From: CBEUVQ01 sp965546615
GTDB taxonomy: Bacteria > Bacillota > Desulfotomaculia > Desulfotomaculales > Desulfohalotomaculaceae
Direction of reading: 5' to 3'
NCBI GenBank assembly: GCA_965546615.1
Contig: CBEUVQ010000007.1
Coordinates: 19,335-83,334, forward strand
DNA: 64,000 bases
The position numbers and the translations under genes are program-made. The notes beneath the pieces are model-generated. The model saw only the letters and a list, made by a program, of their open reading frames with translations. It was not told where the DNA came from and made no database searches. This document shows positions 35,264-43,538 of the stretch, piece by piece; position 1 is the stretch's first letter, and every line of letters starts with the position of its first letter.

Positions 35264-36505
35264 ATGAGCATTACCAACTGCGCAAAAAGCCTTACCCTTT
35301 ACCGCAGCATATTAAAAGACGAAGCGGTGCAAGCATTTTTAAAAATAAGTGCAGAAAAAAATAATCGCGAGGAACTCTATGGACAATTATTTTTTAAACT
35401 AGCTGAAGCTTCCGAATTTGATCAGCAGTATTTAACAAACGGCTGGCAAAATCATCTATTAAACTTGATTATTCAAGATGATAATCCTTTTACCCGTCAA
35501 GCGGCGGTCAAAGGAGATAAAATAAATCCTTCTTTGTTTAAAGCCGCATTACACGACCTTAAAATACTGCAAATTTTGTTTAATGATATTGATGTTTTAA
35601 AAGATTTTGATGAAATGATTGTCCCTACTGATAACGATGAGTTACCCGGCAAAAATTTGTCTGTTAAATTATCATCTGCCGCCGACTGGAGCAGTTGTAT
35701 TAAAGACTTAATTAAACATTATCACCTAAACGGAGTAGGAATTTTTGGCCGTTATCACGCTCTGCGTTGGGATGGGGAAACAAAATGCCTGGTAGGAGTT
35801 AGCCATCCGGATCCGGTTCAATTGTCAGATTTAATTGGCTATCAGCAGGAGAGACAGCAGGTGCTTGATAACACCGAAGCACTCTTGGCCGGGTGTCCGG
35901 CAAACAACGTTTTATTGTACGGTGACCGAGGCACCGGAAAATCTTCTACAGTAAAGGCTTTGATTCACGCTTATGGAAATCGGGGGTTAAGGCTGATTGA
36001 AATCCCCAAACAATATTTAGTTGATTTTCCTGCAGTAGTACAGCAGTTAAGAACACGCCCACAGTATTTCATCTTGTTTATTGATGATCTTTCTTTTGAA
36101 GAATTTGAAGTGGAATATAAAGCTTTGAAAGCTGTATTGGAAGGCGGCTTGGAGGCAAGACCGAAAAATGTATTAATATATGCTACATCCAACCGTCGGC
36201 ATTTAATTCGCGAAACATTCAGCGACCGACATCAGGATGATATTCATGCTGCTGATACCATGCAGGAAAAACTTTCGTTGGCCGATCGCTTTGGCCTTAC
36301 AGTAACCTTCACCGCCCCCGATCAAAAGCAATACTTGGAAATTGTAGAAGGTTTGGCTAAACAACAGGGCATTGAAATGGATCGCAGCGAGCTGCACACA
36401 CTGGCATTACAGTGGGAATTGCGCCACAGCGGACGTTCCGGCAGAGTGGCTAAGCAGTTTATTGCCTATCTGGAAGGAAAACTGAAAAGGGCTGGTGCAC
36501 AATGA
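35264..36505 (+). CDS. DUF815 AAA+ ATPase
   Basis: A 413-aa protein. The N-terminal 180 residues are helical; then Walker A YGDRGTGKSSTVKAL, Walker B FILFIDDLSFEE, sensor ATSNRRHLI and a C-terminal lid. The order and motifs match the DUF815 family, whose function is not established. A GGGAGGAAGATCA site precedes ATG 35264. It diverges from the LysM gene. Confidence 0.85.
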   Translation: MSITNCAKSLTLYRSILKDEAVQAFLKISAEKNNREELYGQLFFKLAEASEFDQQYLTNGWQNHLLNLIIQDDNPFTRQAAVKGDKINPSLFKAALHDLKILQILFNDIDVLKDFDEMIVPTDNDELPGKNLSVKLSSAADWSSCIKDLIKHYHLNGVGIFGRYHALRWDGETKCLVGVSHPDPVQLSDLIGYQQERQQVLDNTEALLAGCPANNVLLYGDRGTGKSSTVKALIHAYGNRGLRLIEIPKQYLVDFPAVVQQLRTRPQYFILFIDDLSFEEFEVEYKALKAVLEGGLEARPKNVLIYATSNRRHLIRETFSDRHQDDIHAADTMQEKLSLADRFGLTVTFTAPDQKQYLEIVEGLAKQQGIEMDRSELHTLALQWELRHSGRSGRVAKQFIAYLEGKLKRAGAQ

Positions 36506-36540
36506 ACCAACAGGTTCTTGTGCAAACAGCTTCTTTTTCT
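36491..36540 (+). terminator. Terminator overlapping the DUF815 gene end
   Basis: TGCACAA (36496-36502) and GAACC pair with GGTTC and TTGTGCA (36518-36524), with outer GCTG/CAGC pairs, followed by TTCTTTTTCT. A second simple hairpin, AACTGCAGG/CCTGCAGTT, lies at 36552-36579 without a T run. Confidence 0.7.
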
Positions 36541-36710
36541 ACAAAAAACAAAACTGCAGGACCTAAATACCCTGCAGTTATAAAAGGCTTATTTACATAG
36601 GAAAAGAGTTTAAAAGGAATGGATATACCAAAAAACAGCTGCTGTTTTAGCTTTTAAGATGGGACATAGAAACATATAGTTGGTGTGCAGCAGCCTATTT
36701 AAAAATAGTT

Positions 36711-37274
36711 TTACAAAACACCCTTTCTGTTTTCTTCCCACCACAGTATTTTAGGCAGCTTGCCGGCAAGCTCCCTCTCGGCAGAATCCATTTCTACCAA
36801 ATCACGAATTCGAAAATCTTTGAGCAGTTCCTGCCAGCTTTGAGCAACAACTTCGATAAAATCCGGGCTCAGCGGAATATCTTGAATAATTAACGGGCAG
36901 GTGTACGGCAGTTCTAATGTTTCTTTTATTAGTATCAGCCGCTTATCCTTTAGAACATGGGGTGTCAGCGGAAAGAAGCGGCAGCTCAGCGGCCGCATTT
37001 CTCGCGGACAAGCCTTTGTACAGCGCACAAAATAAACCGGGTCTACCCAAGACGGCGGGAAATCATCCCTGCGGGGGTCGCGCCGCTCCCAGTGCAGCCA
37101 ATCTTCATTTCCTGTAAACATCTTTTCTTCACCGGGAAACAAGTACATCCCCAAAGTATTTTCTTGATCAGGTCGACAGCAAATTTTACCGCAGAGTTCG
37201 CCGCAATCTTCCTCCAATGGGGTTACATCGGCAGTTAATTTGTAAAGTTTTTGATAATCCACTTTGTTTGTCAT
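36711..37274 (-). CDS. Cys-rich protein, YkgJ-like, unknown function
   Basis: A 187-aa protein with DCGELCGKICCR near the N-terminus and CTKACPREMRPLSCRFFPL in the centre; these Cys spacings resemble the zinc/iron-chelating YkgJ-type family. Start ATG 37274 has no strong ribosome site. Function unknown; a metal cluster is likely. Confidence 0.6.
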   Translation of the reverse strand: MTNKVDYQKLYKLTADVTPLEEDCGELCGKICCRPDQENTLGMYLFPGEEKMFTGNEDWLHWERRDPRRDDFPPSWVDPVYFVRCTKACPREMRPLSCRFFPLTPHVLKDKRLILIKETLELPYTCPLIIQDIPLSPDFIEVVAQSWQELLKDFRIRDLVEMDSAERELAGKLPKILWWEENRKGVL

Positions 37275-37287
37275 AGCTTATATTATA

Positions 37288-38163
37288 TCACAAGATTAAA
37301 TTCATCATATCATCAGGCAGCGGCACTTCTAAAAACAGTTTTTCTCTTGTAATCGGATGAATTAATTCTAAACAGTTACAGTGCAGTGCCTGGCGATTAA
37401 TTCCCTCCGGACGCCCGCCATAAAGAGTATCGCCAATCAAAGGAAAGCCAATACTGCTTAAGTGCACTCTAATTTGATGGGTTCGCCCGGTTTTCAATTC
37501 TAACTTAACCAGCGTGCTGTTATAAAAATACTTTTCAACGTGGTAATAAGTTACTGCTTTTTTACCGTGCGGGGCTATAGTATGTTTGACATTGCTGTCA
37601 GCACAGCGAATAATCGGCAGAGCAACAGCTGCCCGCCGTTGAAAAACAATCCCGTGCACCACCGCCAAATAGCGGCGGCGAAATGAATCGCTGTGCAGCT
37701 GCTGTGATAATTTGCAGCCGGCCACAGCGTGTTTAGCAATTACCACCAGACCGGATGTATTACGATCCAGCCGATATACCGGGCGAAAAGATGTTTTAAG
37801 ATTGTTTTGCTGATAATAATGGATTACTGCATTGGCCAGAGTATTGTACGGTTCGTGTTTTAAGGGATGCACCAGCATATTCGGCGATTTGTCCACAACT
37901 AACAAATGCTCATCCTCATAAACAATTTTTATAGGGATATTTTGCGGCTCAACATCGGTTTGATTATCATCCTCCAAATCAATGCTGAGTGTATCACCGG
38001 TCTCCACTCTGTCTTTAATGTAAGCAATTTGATTGTTAACAGCAATTCCGCTGCACCTTTTCAATTTTCGAATAATAGTTGAAGAAAGGCCGATTTTAAA
38101 GCGCAGCAAACTCTCCACCGTGCGACCGTGCTCATGTTCTTCAACCCGATAAGTAAGTTTCAT
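37288..38163 (-). CDS. RluA-family pseudouridine synthase
   Basis: A 291-aa enzyme that converts uridine to pseudouridine in rRNA or tRNA. An N-terminal S4-like domain (VESLLRFKIGLSSTIIRKLKR) precedes the catalytic domain with RPVYRLDRNTSGLVVIAK holding the catalytic Asp, and LKTGRTHQIRVHLSSIGFPLIGD. ATG 38163 aligns with the family start. Target position cannot be deduced. Confidence 0.92.
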   Translation of the reverse strand: MKLTYRVEEHEHGRTVESLLRFKIGLSSTIIRKLKRCSGIAVNNQIAYIKDRVETGDTLSIDLEDDNQTDVEPQNIPIKIVYEDEHLLVVDKSPNMLVHPLKHEPYNTLANAVIHYYQQNNLKTSFRPVYRLDRNTSGLVVIAKHAVAGCKLSQQLHSDSFRRRYLAVVHGIVFQRRAAVALPIIRCADSNVKHTIAPHGKKAVTYYHVEKYFYNSTLVKLELKTGRTHQIRVHLSSIGFPLIGDTLYGGRPEGINRQALHCNCLELIHPITREKLFLEVPLPDDMMNLIL

Positions 38164-38218
38164 TTTCAACACCAGCTTAAATTTGCAAAAAGACCAGGCA
38201 AATAACACCTGGTCTTAC

Positions 38219-38293
38219 TGGAGCGGAAGACGGGATTCGAACCCGCGACCCTCGCCTTGGCAAGGCGATGCTCTACCACTGAGCCACTTCCGC
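38219..38293 (-). tRNA. tRNA-Gly (GCC)
   Basis: Cloverleaf on the minus strand: acceptor GCGGAAG/CTTCCGC, D arm with GTGGTAGAGC, anticodon loop CTTGCCAAG giving GCC, T loop GTTCGAATC, discriminator T and an encoded CCA end. Confidence 0.97.
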
Positions 38294-38297
38294 ATAA

Positions 38298-38373
38298 TGG
38301 CGGTGCTGACGAGAATTGAACTCGCGATCTCCGGCTTGACAGGCCGGCATGTTAACCACTACACCACAGCACC
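38298..38373 (-). tRNA. tRNA-Asp (GTC)
   Basis: Acceptor GGTGCTG/CAGCACC, anticodon loop CTGTCAA giving GTC, T loop GTTCAATTC, discriminator G and encoded CCA. Only 4 nt separate it from the tRNA-Gly, so both are processed from one transcript. Confidence 0.97.
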
Positions 38374-38487
38374 GTTTTATGTTTAATTTTTTGTGAGCCG
38401 TTCAACGACATATATTAGTTTACATTATTCAAATATAAAAGTCAACAACTTTTTACAAAAAAATTTGTACCGTTATATTTTTTGAAA

Positions 38488-38514
38488 AAGAGGCGTGATT
38501 AGTAATCACGCCTG
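38488..38514 (-). terminator. Terminator after hslO
   Basis: AGGCGTGATT (38491-38500) pairs with AATCACGCCT (38504-38513); the minus strand continues into CTTTTTC. Confidence 0.8.
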
Positions 38515-39396
38515 CTAACGCTTGTCCATTTCCTGAAGCAGCTGTTTTAGCTCAGCTTTGTTAAATTGATATTTCTCGGCGCAAAAATGGCAGCAAACTT
38601 CCGCTCCGCCCTGCTCGGCAAGCATCTCTTCTATTTCTTCGCGACCGAGACTGATAAGCAGTGATTCCAATCTTTCACGGCTGCAGCTGCATGAAAATTG
38701 CACTGGTAATTGATGTACAGTTTTATAATCCAATCCTTCAGCAGCTATGCTGATTAATTCCTCCGGTGACACCCCTTCCGCAACCAAACTGCTTATCGGC
38801 GGCATGGCCGAGATGTTTTTTTCCAATTTCTGCATTATATGCTCTTCTGCGCCCGGTAAAAGCTGCACAATTAACCCACCGGCAGCATTAACAGTGTTAT
38901 CTGTTTCTATCAACACACCAAGAGATACCGCTGAAGGTGTTTGTTCAGAATTTGTTAGATAGAAAGCTAAATCTTCCGCTATTTCACCCGATATTAATTC
39001 TACCGTTCCGGTAAAAGGTTCTTTTAAGCCCAAATCCCTGCTTACAGATAACGTACCCCTGCCTACTGCCGCTCCTACAGCCAGTTTGCCGGGTTTAACG
39101 CTGGGCATGTGCACTTGAGGATTTTGTACATACCCGCGCACATTTCCTTTGGCATCTGCCGAAGCTACAATTGCCCCCAACTCACCGTCACCAAGCACGC
39201 GAACGGTTATTAAATCGTTCCCTTTCATGTTAGCACCCAAAAGCAGTGCGGCAATCATAGTACGACCTAAAGCTGCTGTAGCTATTGGCCAAGTGTTGTG
39301 ACGGCGGCGGCCTTCTTCAACTAAATTGGTAGCTGTACAGGCAAAAATACGAAATTGGCCTTCTCCGCCTACAGCTCGAACTAAATAATCCTGCAT
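38515..39396 (-). CDS. hslO: Redox-regulated chaperone Hsp33
   Basis: Cytoplasmic holdase of 293 aa activated by oxidation. N-terminal MQDYLVRAVGGEGQFRIFA and GDGELGAIVASADAKGNVRGYV are core motifs. The C-terminal redox switch has CSCSRE and CCHFCAEKY, giving the four zinc-binding Cys. ATG 39396 follows GGGAGAGG; the longer frame to 39423 is not supported. Confidence 0.95.
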   Translation of the reverse strand: MQDYLVRAVGGEGQFRIFACTATNLVEEGRRRHNTWPIATAALGRTMIAALLLGANMKGNDLITVRVLGDGELGAIVASADAKGNVRGYVQNPQVHMPSVKPGKLAVGAAVGRGTLSVSRDLGLKEPFTGTVELISGEIAEDLAFYLTNSEQTPSAVSLGVLIETDNTVNAAGGLIVQLLPGAEEHIMQKLEKNISAMPPISSLVAEGVSPEELISIAAEGLDYKTVHQLPVQFSCSCSRERLESLLISLGREEIEEMLAEQGGAEVCCHFCAEKYQFNKAELKQLLQEMDKR

Positions 39397-39512
39397 ATGT
39401 CCTCTCCCTTCCTCACATGACATTATACCACTGAAAAAAGCACTTTATAAAATAAGATTTAAAGGTATATACTATCTATGTTTAATGCTATCATTTTTAG
39501 GAGGTAGAAGTT

Positions 39513-39911
39513 ATGCACGAGCGCAAAGTAATTTCCACTGATAATGCCCCGGCCGCAATCGGCCCTTACTCTCAAGCTGTTAGGTTTGGCCCAATGGTCT
39601 ATGTATCCGGGCAAATTCCTGTTGACCCGGCCACCGGCGCAATACCTACAGATGTGCAGGAACAAACTCATCAATCGCTGAAAAATGTGCAGGCCATTTT
39701 AAAGGCTGCCGGCGGCGATTTAAAGCACGTGCTTAAAACCACTGTTTTTATTAAAGACATGAACGATTTTGGCAAAATTAACGAAGTTTATGGCCAGTAT
39801 TTTCCTGAAAATCCACCTGCACGGGCTTGTGTGGAAGCAGCCCGCCTGCCCAAAGACGTATTAGTGGAAATTGAAGCAGTTGCCGCTATCCCACCAACAA
39901 AATGTGACTAG
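39513..39911 (+). CDS. ridA: RidA-family enamine/imine deaminase
   Basis: A 132-aa YjgF/YER057c/UK114 protein. It hydrolyses reactive 2-aminoacrylate released by PLP enzymes. AIGPYSQAVRFGPMVYVSGQIP and the C-terminal PPARACVEAARLPKDVLVEIEAVA with the substrate-binding Arg are diagnostic. TAGGAGG precedes ATG 39513. Confidence 0.95.
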   Translation: MHERKVISTDNAPAAIGPYSQAVRFGPMVYVSGQIPVDPATGAIPTDVQEQTHQSLKNVQAILKAAGGDLKHVLKTTVFIKDMNDFGKINEVYGQYFPENPPARACVEAARLPKDVLVEIEAVAAIPPTKCD

Positions 39912-40035
39912 GCAACAATTGACATTCTTAATTACAACAATATTTTATCGGGCAGACACTGTAAGTCTGCCCTGATATCTTATCTCACCGGGTTTAAGCA
40001 GCCATTTTTATTGATGCCAATGCGGAGGATTATAA

Positions 40036-40650
40036 ATGACAAACAGCTTTTTTACCGTCAAAGAACCGGCAGAAGCAGAAATTATTATTAAGAAATCTCG
40101 TTTTATTGCGGCGGTAATGCCGGTAGAAACTGCAGCTACTGCTGATCAATTCGTAAAAACAATCAGCAAAAAGCATCAAACCGCTACTCATAATGTATTT
40201 GCTTATGTCATTAATGAACAAAGTCAGCGTTTCAGCGATGACGGCGAGCCCGCCGGAACTGCAGGAAAACCGGTTTTGGAAGTAATAAGCCGCAAAAACT
40301 TGACAAAGACCGCAATAGTCGTAACCAGATATTACGGCGGTATTCTGCTCGGTGCCGGAGGTCTGATCAGAGCATATTCCGATGCCGCTAAAGAAGGAAT
40401 CGCAAAAGCAGGTATCGTTGAAAGAATACTGCATCAGAAATTAATCATTACCTTAGACTACCAATGGTTGGGCTTAGTAAAACGAGAATTAGAAAAGGCC
40501 AATGGCAAAAAGATTGAAATCAATTATGACAGGCAAGTTAATCTGTCGGTGCTGCTGCCGCCGGCAACCGCTCAAAATATAACTAATCGTTTAATTGAAG
40601 CAACCGGTGCCCAAATTAATATTGAAAAAGGTGAATTAATTTATTTCTAA
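40036..40650 (+). CDS. YigZ/IMPACT-family protein
   Basis: A 204-aa two-domain protein: UPF0029 N-terminus (KKSRFIAAVMPVETAATADQFV, HNVFAYVIN, FSDDGEPAGTAGKPVLEV, TRYYGGILLGAGGLIRAYSDA) and a DUF1949 C-terminal EF-G-like domain. GGAGG precedes ATG 40036. Function unsettled in the family, possibly translation-related. Confidence 0.9.
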   Translation: MTNSFFTVKEPAEAEIIIKKSRFIAAVMPVETAATADQFVKTISKKHQTATHNVFAYVINEQSQRFSDDGEPAGTAGKPVLEVISRKNLTKTAIVVTRYYGGILLGAGGLIRAYSDAAKEGIAKAGIVERILHQKLIITLDYQWLGLVKRELEKANGKKIEINYDRQVNLSVLLPPATAQNITNRLIEATGAQINIEKGELIYF

Positions 40651-40750
40651 CGCAATCAATTGTGCAGTGGTGCTTCTGCTAAATATTTAGGGCAGTCAAT
40701 AAGTAATTTATAAAGAAACTGCCGATTCATATTAAATAAAGATAATAATT

Positions 40751-40816
40751 AATACTCTCCGGAATATGGTTAAATTGGTAGTACTAAACGAGGGGTGCCA
40801 TATGCCGGAGAGTATT
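40751..40816 (+). promoter_or_regulatory. Long inverted repeat enclosing the pit ribosome site and burying its start codon
   Basis: AATACTCTCCGG (40751-40762) pairs with CCGGAGAGTATT (40805-40816); after one A/G mismatch ATATGG (40764-40769) pairs with CCATAT (40798-40803). The ATG start (40802-40804) is inside the right arm and the GAGGGG ribosome site lies in the 28-nt loop. The right arm ends in ATTTTTA. Confidence 0.7.
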
Positions 40817-41806
40817 TTTACCATTATCATTCTCGTTATCTTAGCTTTAATTTTTGATTTTATTAACGGTTTTCATGATACCGCAAATGCAGTTGCCACT
40901 GCTATTGCCACCGAAGCACTCAAGCCCAAACAGGCCATAGTGCTGGCAGCAGTTTTAAATTTAATCGGCGCACTGGTATTTACCGGTGTAGCTCATACCA
41001 TCGGCGAAGGAATTGCCGATCCGGCCCGTCTTGCTGACGGCTCACTGGTTATCTTTACCGCCCTGCTGTCCGGCATTACTTGGAACTTGATAACTTGGTT
41101 TTTTGGTATTCCCAGCAGTTCTTCCCATGCTTTAATTGGTTCGCTTGCCGGTGCGGCAGCCGGAGCAGCGGGGCTTTCCGCAGTTAATTTCAAAGGGTTA
41201 ATTAGTATCATTAAATCGCTGTTTATTTCACCAGTTTTAGCAATAGTTTTGGGGTTTATTATCATGAGTGTCATCAAGTTTATTGTACCGACAATAAATT
41301 CGTCTAAAGCACAAGCCACTTTTCGCAAACTGCAAATATTTACCGCTTGTTTTCAGGCTTTTAGTCATGGCAGCAATGACGCTCAAAAGACAATGGGTGT
41401 AATCACTTTTGCGCTGGTAGCCGAAGGTATTCTTCAAGAAATGACCGTTCCTCTATGGGTTAAATTATCCGCCGCTTTAGCTATGGCTTTAGGTACATCG
41501 GTAGGCGGATGGCGAATAATCCGTACGGTAAGCCGCCGAATTACAAATCTGCAGCCGGCCAACGGATTCGCCGCAGATATCAGTTCAGCCGGCATCATCA
41601 TTTGTGCTACATTGTTAAAACTGCCGGTAAGCACCACCCACATAATTTCTTCTTCAATTGTTGGTGTAGGTATAAATAAAGGTGTTTTGGCAGTTAACTG
41701 GTATACTGTGCGCAGTTTATTTTATGCTTGGCTAATTACTTTACCGGCAAGTTTTATCATGGGTATCGTTCTCTTTAATATTATTATAGCAATTAATCCG
41801 TTTTAA
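40802..41806 (+). CDS. pit: Inorganic phosphate transporter, Pit family
   Basis: A 334-aa membrane protein with about ten hydrophobic segments. The duplicated PHO-4 signature is present: FDFINGFHDTANAVATAIATEAL near the N-terminus and CFQAFSHGSNDAQKTMGVI in the second half, plus GIPSSSSHALIGSLAG and PVSTTHIISSSIVG. ATG 40802 gives the usual family N-terminus; an earlier ATG at 40766 lies in the left arm of the hairpin. Low-affinity phosphate uptake is inferred. No PhoU-like partner gene is adjacent. Confidence 0.93.
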   Translation: MPESIFTIIILVILALIFDFINGFHDTANAVATAIATEALKPKQAIVLAAVLNLIGALVFTGVAHTIGEGIADPARLADGSLVIFTALLSGITWNLITWFFGIPSSSSHALIGSLAGAAAGAAGLSAVNFKGLISIIKSLFISPVLAIVLGFIIMSVIKFIVPTINSSKAQATFRKLQIFTACFQAFSHGSNDAQKTMGVITFALVAEGILQEMTVPLWVKLSAALAMALGTSVGGWRIIRTVSRRITNLQPANGFAADISSAGIIICATLLKLPVSTTHIISSSIVGVGINKGVLAVNWYTVRSLFYAWLITLPASFIMGIVLFNIIIAINPF

Positions 41807-41807
41807 A

Positions 41808-42092
41808 CTAACAATCCCGAAAGTCGTCGGCTGCCCTATCAAAGCTCATGGCACGCACTTGGACACCGCGAATCTGACTTAAGTCTTGTTCTATTTCCTG
41901 TCTTTCTTGTTCTGTTGCCTCAACAGCTAACGTAATAATTCCACTATTTTTGTCCGGTGCCGCAATACCGTTGCGGGATAAAATATTAGAACCATAACGG
42001 GTAAGCACCTCCTGCACTTCAGGTGCATGAGAAGCCCGCTCATCAACAAGCAGGCCGACAATAGCAATATCACGGTGAACATCATCATTCAT
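41808..42092 (-). CDS. TM1266-like iron-only hydrogenase system regulator
   Basis: A 94-aa protein with an ACT/NikR-C-like ferredoxin fold: IAIVGLLVDERASHAPEVQEVLTRYG, GIAAPDKNSGIITLAVEA and a C-terminal QVRAMSF. This matches the small putative regulator found beside [FeFe]-hydrogenase maturation genes. No hydrogenase genes are in this window, so its partner is elsewhere. GGAGG is upstream of ATG 42092. Confidence 0.8.
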   Translation of the reverse strand: MNDDVHRDIAIVGLLVDERASHAPEVQEVLTRYGSNILSRNGIAAPDKNSGIITLAVEATEQERQEIEQDLSQIRGVQVRAMSFDRAADDFRDC

Positions 42093-42178
42093 AAAAATCC
42101 CTCCTGTTGAAGTCTAAAATTACTTAATCCCTATTATTGAGCAGGATCTGCTAAAACAGCAAGCGCCTAAAATCTTTC

Positions 42179-42217
42179 TCACCTTTCATTCATCGGTTTT
42201 ATCGACTGTTCTTTCAT
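42179..42217 (-). CDS. Possible 12-aa leader peptide
   Basis: ATG 42217 stands 6 nt after AAGGAGGTG and opens a 12-codon frame (MKEQSIKPMNER) that ends 86 nt before the TM1266-like gene. The ribosome site is strong but there is no coding evidence beyond it; it could be a leader or a decayed gene start. Confidence 0.3.
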   Translation of the reverse strand: MKEQSIKPMNER

Positions 42218-42285
42218 CAGCCACCTCCTTGAACTTTGATCTTTATTCTTTCCCGGAAGTATATAAAGAATAATCAGCATATAAA

Positions 42286-42322
42286 AAAAAGCACCCGTCT
42301 TTGTGAAGGGTGCTTTTTAAAC
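42286..42322. terminator. Terminator after the ferredoxin gene
   Basis: AAAAAGCACCC (42286-42296) pairs with GGGTGCTTTTT (42308-42318); A and T runs flank both sides. Confidence 0.85.
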
Positions 42323-42352
42323 TCTACAAACTATTTGCATCAGGTCAATTGT

Positions 42353-42541
42353 TTATTCATCCAGCATAAAAATAGAGCTGGTTGGGCAGGTTACTTCACA
42401 TTCCAAACAGCCGGTGCAGGCCTGCGGGTTTACCACCTGGCAGTCGTGTTCATCAGCTTCAAAAACATTGGGGTCAGCCGGACAAACGTTGTGGCAGTTG
42501 CCGCAGCCAATGCAGGTGTCGTGATTAATAACCGGTCTCAC
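42353..42541 (-). CDS. 2[4Fe-4S] ferredoxin
   Basis: A 62-aa electron carrier with CIGCGNCHNVCP and CTGCLECEVTCP. Both clusters have the full CxxCxxCxxxCP pattern. The GTG at 42541 is preferred, after AAGGCGGTG; a frame extending to 42580 adds residues unlike other ferredoxins. Confidence 0.9.
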   Translation of the reverse strand: MRPVINHDTCIGCGNCHNVCPADPNVFEADEHDCQVVNPQACTGCLECEVTCPTSSIFMLDE

Positions 42542-42649
42542 CAATATCACCGCCTTACGATATGCTTTTATTACCCTCAATAATAATCCATTTTAGATAA
42601 TTAGACAACATCTGTCTGTTATCAATAAAATATTATCCCAATCTTTCTT

Positions 42650-43135
42650 TTATCTAATAACAGACATGATAAAAAGTATGACAATCCCCAAAAACAAATT
42701 GGCATTAGATAAAACAATGAATTGTTTTTGCATTGTAATTAATTTTTTTGAAGGCTGTTGACCGGGAGGCGGTGCCATTGCCGGTATGCGTTTAGCCATA
42801 TAAAAACTGACAACAGCGGTAATCACTACCACCAAAAATACGATAATCAGCTTTAATGTCATAAGCTGACCATAGCGGCTTTGAATAAACAAATTCCAAC
42901 CCTGGTAATATATTCGCGGAAACAACCGGTAACCACCGCTGATTAGAAGAAGTACAATACTTCCCCAGGCAAAGTAACGAAAACGTTCGATACCCATTAA
43001 GCGTAAAAACTGAGGTGGTATTCCTTTACCTCCAACCGCAGGTGTAAGCACCAGCATCATAAAAATCATACCACCTATCCAGGTAGATATACCGATATAA
43101 TGCAGCAGATTCATAAAATTAACAAGGGCCATCAT
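42650..43135 (-). CDS. CopD-like four-helix membrane protein
   Basis: A 161-aa protein with four hydrophobic helices. HYIGISTWIGGMIFMMLVLTP and the later GGYRLFP resemble the CopD/DUF2269-type core, with His residues suitable for heme or metal. ATG 43135 or the next codon is the start. Placed 15 nt after the DUF1858 gene; same operon. Confidence 0.65.
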   Translation of the reverse strand: MMALVNFMNLLHYIGISTWIGGMIFMMLVLTPAVGGKGIPPQFLRLMGIERFRYFAWGSIVLLLISGGYRLFPRIYYQGWNLFIQSRYGQLMTLKLIIVFLVVVITAVVSFYMAKRIPAMAPPPGQQPSKKLITMQKQFIVLSNANLFLGIVILFIMSVIR

Positions 43136-43150
43136 AACCTCTCCCGGTAG

Positions 43151-43345
43151 CTATTTTACTGCTTCGTTTAGTTCTTTTAGCAATTCATTAATGTCCAAGC
43201 CATGTAAAGCCGCACCCTTTTCTAAACTTTCTAACTGTGCGGTAGGACAGCTTAAGCAGCCCATTCCTTTCGCCATAAAAACAGGCACGGTTTGTGGAAA
43301 TTCTTTTACAATGTAACCCATTGTCATGTCTTTAGTGATTTTCAT
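43151..43345 (-). CDS. DUF1858 redox-disulfide domain protein
   Basis: A 64-aa protein with MTMGYIVKEFPQTVPVFMAKGMGCLSCPTAQ. The CxxC in GMGCLSCPTA and the preceding helix match the hybrid-cluster-protein-associated disulfide domain. AAGGAGTG lies upstream of the start. Likely a thiol/disulfide or cluster-linked partner for nearby Fe-S proteins. Confidence 0.85.
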   Translation of the reverse strand: MKITKDMTMGYIVKEFPQTVPVFMAKGMGCLSCPTAQLESLEKGAALHGLDINELLKELNEAVK

Positions 43346-43538
43346 AATATAAACACTCCTTAACTCGTCATTGATGATTATTATTTCTTATTGCAAATCT
43401 TTTTATGATATGATGGCCTCACAATAAATTATTTAACCGTGTTTAATATACCGCGATTTAATAATTTAAACTGTGATGCAGTTAACATTTAAGGAGTGAT
43501 TTTTATCATTCAGCTGCATAGAAAAACATTAATTAATT

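Noticed and set aside
36552..36579. AACTGCAGG/CCTGCAGTT hairpin as a second terminator or small RNA
   Set aside because: No T run follows and no promoter is apparent; too little evidence for a separate feature.
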